DNA of 64,000 nucleotides from Costus lasius. Taxonomy: Eukaryota; Streptophyta; Magnoliopsida; Zingiberales; Costaceae. The DNA is taken from the NCBI GenBank assembly GCA_027563935.2, contig CM050449.1:11498001-11562000 (forward strand), given 5' to 3'. Positions 60,781 to 64,000 of this stretch are shown in pieces. The position numbers were made by a program, and so were the translations under genes. The notes under the pieces were generated by a model. That model saw nothing but the letters and a program-made list of their open reading frames with translations. It searched no databases and was not told the origin of the DNA. How positions within the stretch are numbered: the stretch's first letter is position 1; every line of letters starts with the position of its first letter.

Positions 60781-61128
60781 AAGGAATGAGATAAGCTGAT
60801 GTTATATTATCTCTTCTTGTTTTGAGTTTCATTTTTAAGAGCAAACCATTGGTGTTTGATGTTGATAGGAACTTTGTTACTTTTGCCCTCTGGTAGTGAA
60901 GTAGTTTGAATGCTCTGCCCGTGGTTTTTCCCTTCTAGGTTTTCCATGTAAAATTATTGGTATTAGCGATTGTTGGTATTTGCTTGTGTTATCATTGCAG
61001 CAAGTTATTTATTAAGTCATCTCTTAATTGCAATAGTATTTGTGTGGTATTATTGTGCTCAATTGAAATCAGCTCACTAAGTGTTTGTGCTAAAGTATCA
61101 AAGCCCAATTAGTGGTAATTGAGCCCAA
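60781..61128 (+). repeat. Part of the 5' LTR of a Tnt1/Tork-like copia element (left edge unknown)
   Basis: Ends ...GAGCCCAACA directly before the primer site. It contains GCCCGTGGTTTTTCCC and AGGTTTTCCATGTAAA, wording typical of the R/U5 part of Tnt1-type LTRs. The left border is a guess. Confidence 0.5.
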
Positions 61129-61130
61129 CA

Positions 61131-61143
61131 AGTGGTATCAGAG
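61131..61143 (+). promoter_or_regulatory. Primer-binding site, initiator tRNA-Met
   Basis: GTGGTATCAGAGG just after the LTR end. The last base of the usual TGGTATCAGAGC is changed. Confidence 0.8.
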
Positions 61144-64000
61144 GCTTGTTATATTCTTTCACTCATGGAAGGAGATATGAGAACTATGATGAAATTAACA
61201 GCATCAAACTATTCCATTTGGAAGCCAATGATGGAAGATCACCTATACTGTAAGGATCTATTTGATCCTGTATTAGGTGACTTGACTAAACCAAAAGACA
61301 TATTAGAAGATGAGTGGAGGAGATTGGATAGAAAGGTTTTAGGCACAATCAGAAAATGAGTTGATCTTAGTGTTTTTCATCATGTAGCACAAGAGACAAG
61401 TTCATCTGTTGCATGGAAAAAATTGGCAGCACTATATGAAAGAAAAACTGCTATGAACAAAGCATTTGCAATTAGAAAACTCTCAAACCTTAAGTACAAG
61501 GATGGAAGGTCTATTGTAGAACATTTGAGTGACTATCAAGACTTGTTGAATCAACTGACCACTATGGAAATTAACCTTGGTGATGAAGTCAGTCACCGCC
61601 CTATTCCTCTTAGGATCCTTGCCGGACACTTGGGATACTCTAGTTGTCACTGTGATTAATTCAGCACCAGATGGCAAGGTAACAATGCAAATGGTAAAAG
61701 ATAGCTTGCTTAATGAAGAAGCAAGGAGAGGCAATATGGAATCAGGGTCAAATCATGCTTTTGTTACAGAAAACAGAGGCAGATTCAAGAATAGAGGTCA
61801 GAATTTCAGGGGTAGAAGTAAATCCAAGAATAGGTCTAAGTCAAGAGAACTAATGAAATGTCATCAATGTGGAAAAGTTGGTCACATCAAGAAATATTAC
61901 TAGACCTTAAAGCAATAGAGAAAAGATAACAAGAACAAGAAAGACTCTGTAGAGAGTAACACTACTGCAGTTACATCTGAGGAAGAGACAATGTCATTAA
62001 TCTGTGGGCATGGTGATTGCAACCATATAGGAGACCCATCAGTAGAGTAGATTGTTAACACAGGTGTAGCATATCATTGTGTTCCAAAGAAAGAACTATT
62101 TACTACTTACAAAGCTGGTGATTTTTTGGACACCAAGATGAGAAATCAAAGTGTGTCACAGATTATAGGCATTGGTGATATTGTTGTTCAAACCAACACA
62201 GGGTGTACATTGACTCTAAGGGATATGAGACACATTCCTGATTTGAAAATGAACTTACTTGCAGTGAATGTCCTTGACAAGGAAGGATATGATAGCAGAC
62301 ATAAGGATGGACAGTGGAAGCTCCTCAAAGTGTCTGTGTTAATTACAAAAGGAAAGTTATGTTGCACAATGTACAAGATTTGGCTAAAGCATTCTGAAAG
62401 TCATATCAATACAGTGCAAGATGATGCATCACCAAATCTATGGCATAACAGGCTAGCACACATGAGTGAGAAGGAGATGCAACTATTGGCAAGACAATCT
62501 CTCATTCCTATCCCTTCGGCGGCTGGCAAAGGTATGACAATTAATTCATGTGATTATTGTTTACTTGGTAAGCATATAAGAGTTTCTTTTTCTATACCTG
62601 CTAAAAGAAAAGAAACTAGATTAGAATTGATACATTCTGATGTATGTGGTCCCATGGAGGTAGAGTCATTAGGTGGCAATAGGTATTTTGTTACTTTTAT
62701 TGATAATGCTTCACGAAAGACTTGGATATTTTGTTTGCAATTCAAAAGCCAGGTACTACAGGTTTTTCAAAAATTTCATGCCATGGTGGAGAGGGAAACT
62801 CAATTACCATTGAAGTGTATTAGATCGGATAATGGTGGTGAATACGCATCCCGTGAATTTAAAGGCATATTGTGCTAAGCATGTGATAAGACATGAGTTA
62901 ACAGAACCTGGTACACCCTAGCACAACGGTGTAGCTGAAAGGATGAATCGCACCCTTGTGGAAAGAGTTAGATGCATGCTAAGGATGACAAAATTGCCTA
63001 AGGCATTCTGGGGTGAAGCACTCAAAACAGCTTGCTATTTAATTAACAGGTCTCTATCTGTTCCATTAGGTTTTGATATACCTGAAAAGGTATGGACAGG
63101 AAAGGTACCCTCATACTCACATCTGAAAGTATTTGGGTGCAAGACTTTCATTCATCTACCTAAGGAACAGAGGTCAAAGCTTGATAGCAAAGCCACTCCT
63201 TGCATTTTCATTGGATATGATGGTGAGGAGTTTGGTTACAGATTATGGGATCCAGAAAAGAAGAAGGTTGTTAGAAGCAGTGATATTATTTTTCATGAGA
63301 ATGAGACCATATGTGATTTTGAGAAATTAGAAAAATCATCCCGAGTTCCTATTGCCTATGATGAAATGGAACAAACAACAAACTTACCAAGGAGAGTCAT
63401 ACATGATGACGAAATTACACAAGAGACAGAACTTGATACAAGTGAGCCAACAACAACTAGTGATGAGTCAGATAGTGTTCATGAATGCACAGCCATATGT
63501 AGTAGGTTTTGTGCAGGGGGAGCATTCCTCCTTACCTGATCACATGGAGACTCAGGTTCGAAGATCTACTAGAGTGCACAAACCCTCCACCCGGTATCCT
63601 AGTTCTAAGTATCTATTGCTTACTGAAGATGGAGAACCAGAAAGTTACCATGATGTGCAATCTACTTCAGATAAGCAATGTTGGGTGGAGGCAATGAAGG
63701 AAGAAATGAATTCTCTAAAGAAAAATGATACATATGAGCTTACTGAGTTACCAACAGGAAAAAAGACACTTAAGAATAAGTGGATATTCAAGCTGAAAAA
63801 GGATGGTGACAAGCTAGTGAAGTACAAAGCTCGTTTAGTGGTAAAGGGGTTTGCCCAAGAAAAGGGAGTTGACTTTGATGAGATCTTCTCTCCAGTTGTT
63901 AAGATGACTTCTATTAGAGTTGTACTTGGATTAGCTGCTAGCTTAAATCTTGAGATAGAGCAGCTTGATGTTAAGACTGCATTCCTGCATGGTGATTTGC
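61132..64000 (+). mobile_element. Tnt1/Tork-like Ty1/copia element, runs off the window
   Basis: Primer site, gag, protease, integrase and the first part of RT lie in order on the plus strand. The order and wording (KYKARLVVKGFAQEKGVDF, LDVKTAFLHGDL) match the Tork/Tnt1-94 group. It differs from the copia element at 27.3 kb in every domain. The 3' part is outside the window. Confidence 0.9.
61165..64000 (+). pseudogene. Copia Gag-Pol polyprotein with several inactivating changes
   Basis: Gag from MEGDMRTMMKL (ATG near 61165): LTASNYSIWKPMMEDHL. A stop follows IRK at 61357-61359 and a frameshift occurs near 61590. Zinc knuckle CHQCGKVGHIKKYY (about 61858-61900) has Tyr in place of the last Cys, followed by a stop. 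Protease site: stop then IVNTGVAYHCVPK (near 62048-62090), where IVDTGAS is expected, so the catalytic Asp is Asn. Integrase: HNRLAH, CDYCLLGKH, HSDVCGPMEV, IRSDNGGEY, then a frameshift near 62870 and a stop before HNGVAERMNRTL. A further stop and frameshift lie near 63535. RT is clean from about 63540 to the window end (WIFKLKKDGDKLVKYKARLV). Confidence 0.9.

Overview
The window is nuclear DNA from a flowering plant. It contains intron-split genes for plant-type proteins (trehalose-6-phosphate phosphatase, a BTL3-type mitochondrial carrier, a plant O-fucosyltransferase and an HD-Zip I factor) set among AT-rich repeats and LTR retrotransposons with plant tRNA-Asp and tRNA-iMet primer sites. 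I cannot name the species. The protein flavour would fit a non-grass monocot, but that is only an impression.

Layout: 1-2320 (+) is the 3' part of a TPP gene. 2321-6083 is intergenic, with one hAT-type non-autonomous element with a plausible duplication (3142-3675) and one textbook 200-bp hAT MITE with a perfect 8-bp duplication (5503-5702). 6084-19412 is a 13.3-kb Athila-like Ty3/gypsy element on the minus strand (LTRs, tRNA-Asp PBS, gag, protease, RT/RNase H, truncated integrase, env-position ORF), broken by deletions and carrying a dead hAT transposon. 19414-25037 is an old minus-strand Ty1/copia element into which a TRIM-like element, a second short-LTR element and a gypsy solo LTR have landed. 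25038-27295 is low-complexity and tandem-repeat DNA. 27296-30878 is a 3'-truncated copia element (+). 31158-31720 is a 42-bp minisatellite. 31721-35432 has no recognisable gene.

35433-39364 (+) is an apparently intact BTL3-like carrier gene whose first intron holds a decayed copia piece. 40724-47449 is a complete non-autonomous gypsy element (minus) with 5-bp target duplications, a tRNA-Asp PBS and one long gag-tail-like ORF but no pol. 47455-48700 is an unassigned GC-rich stretch. 50511-56537 (-) is a 12-exon O-fucosyltransferase gene, 58794-59547 (-) is an HD-Zip I gene, and 61132-64000 (+) is a decaying Tnt1/Tork-like copia element running off the window.

The most interesting pattern is a recurring module in the gypsy elements: tandem 60-71-bp units, each with nested palindromes around ACGGCCGT / ATAATTAT, placed just upstream of a TATA box. 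It occurs in the LTRs (U3) and again inside both full-length elements, between the coding part and the 3' region. In the Athila-like element this internal copy lies directly upstream of the env-position ORF, so it looks like a second, U3-like promoter.
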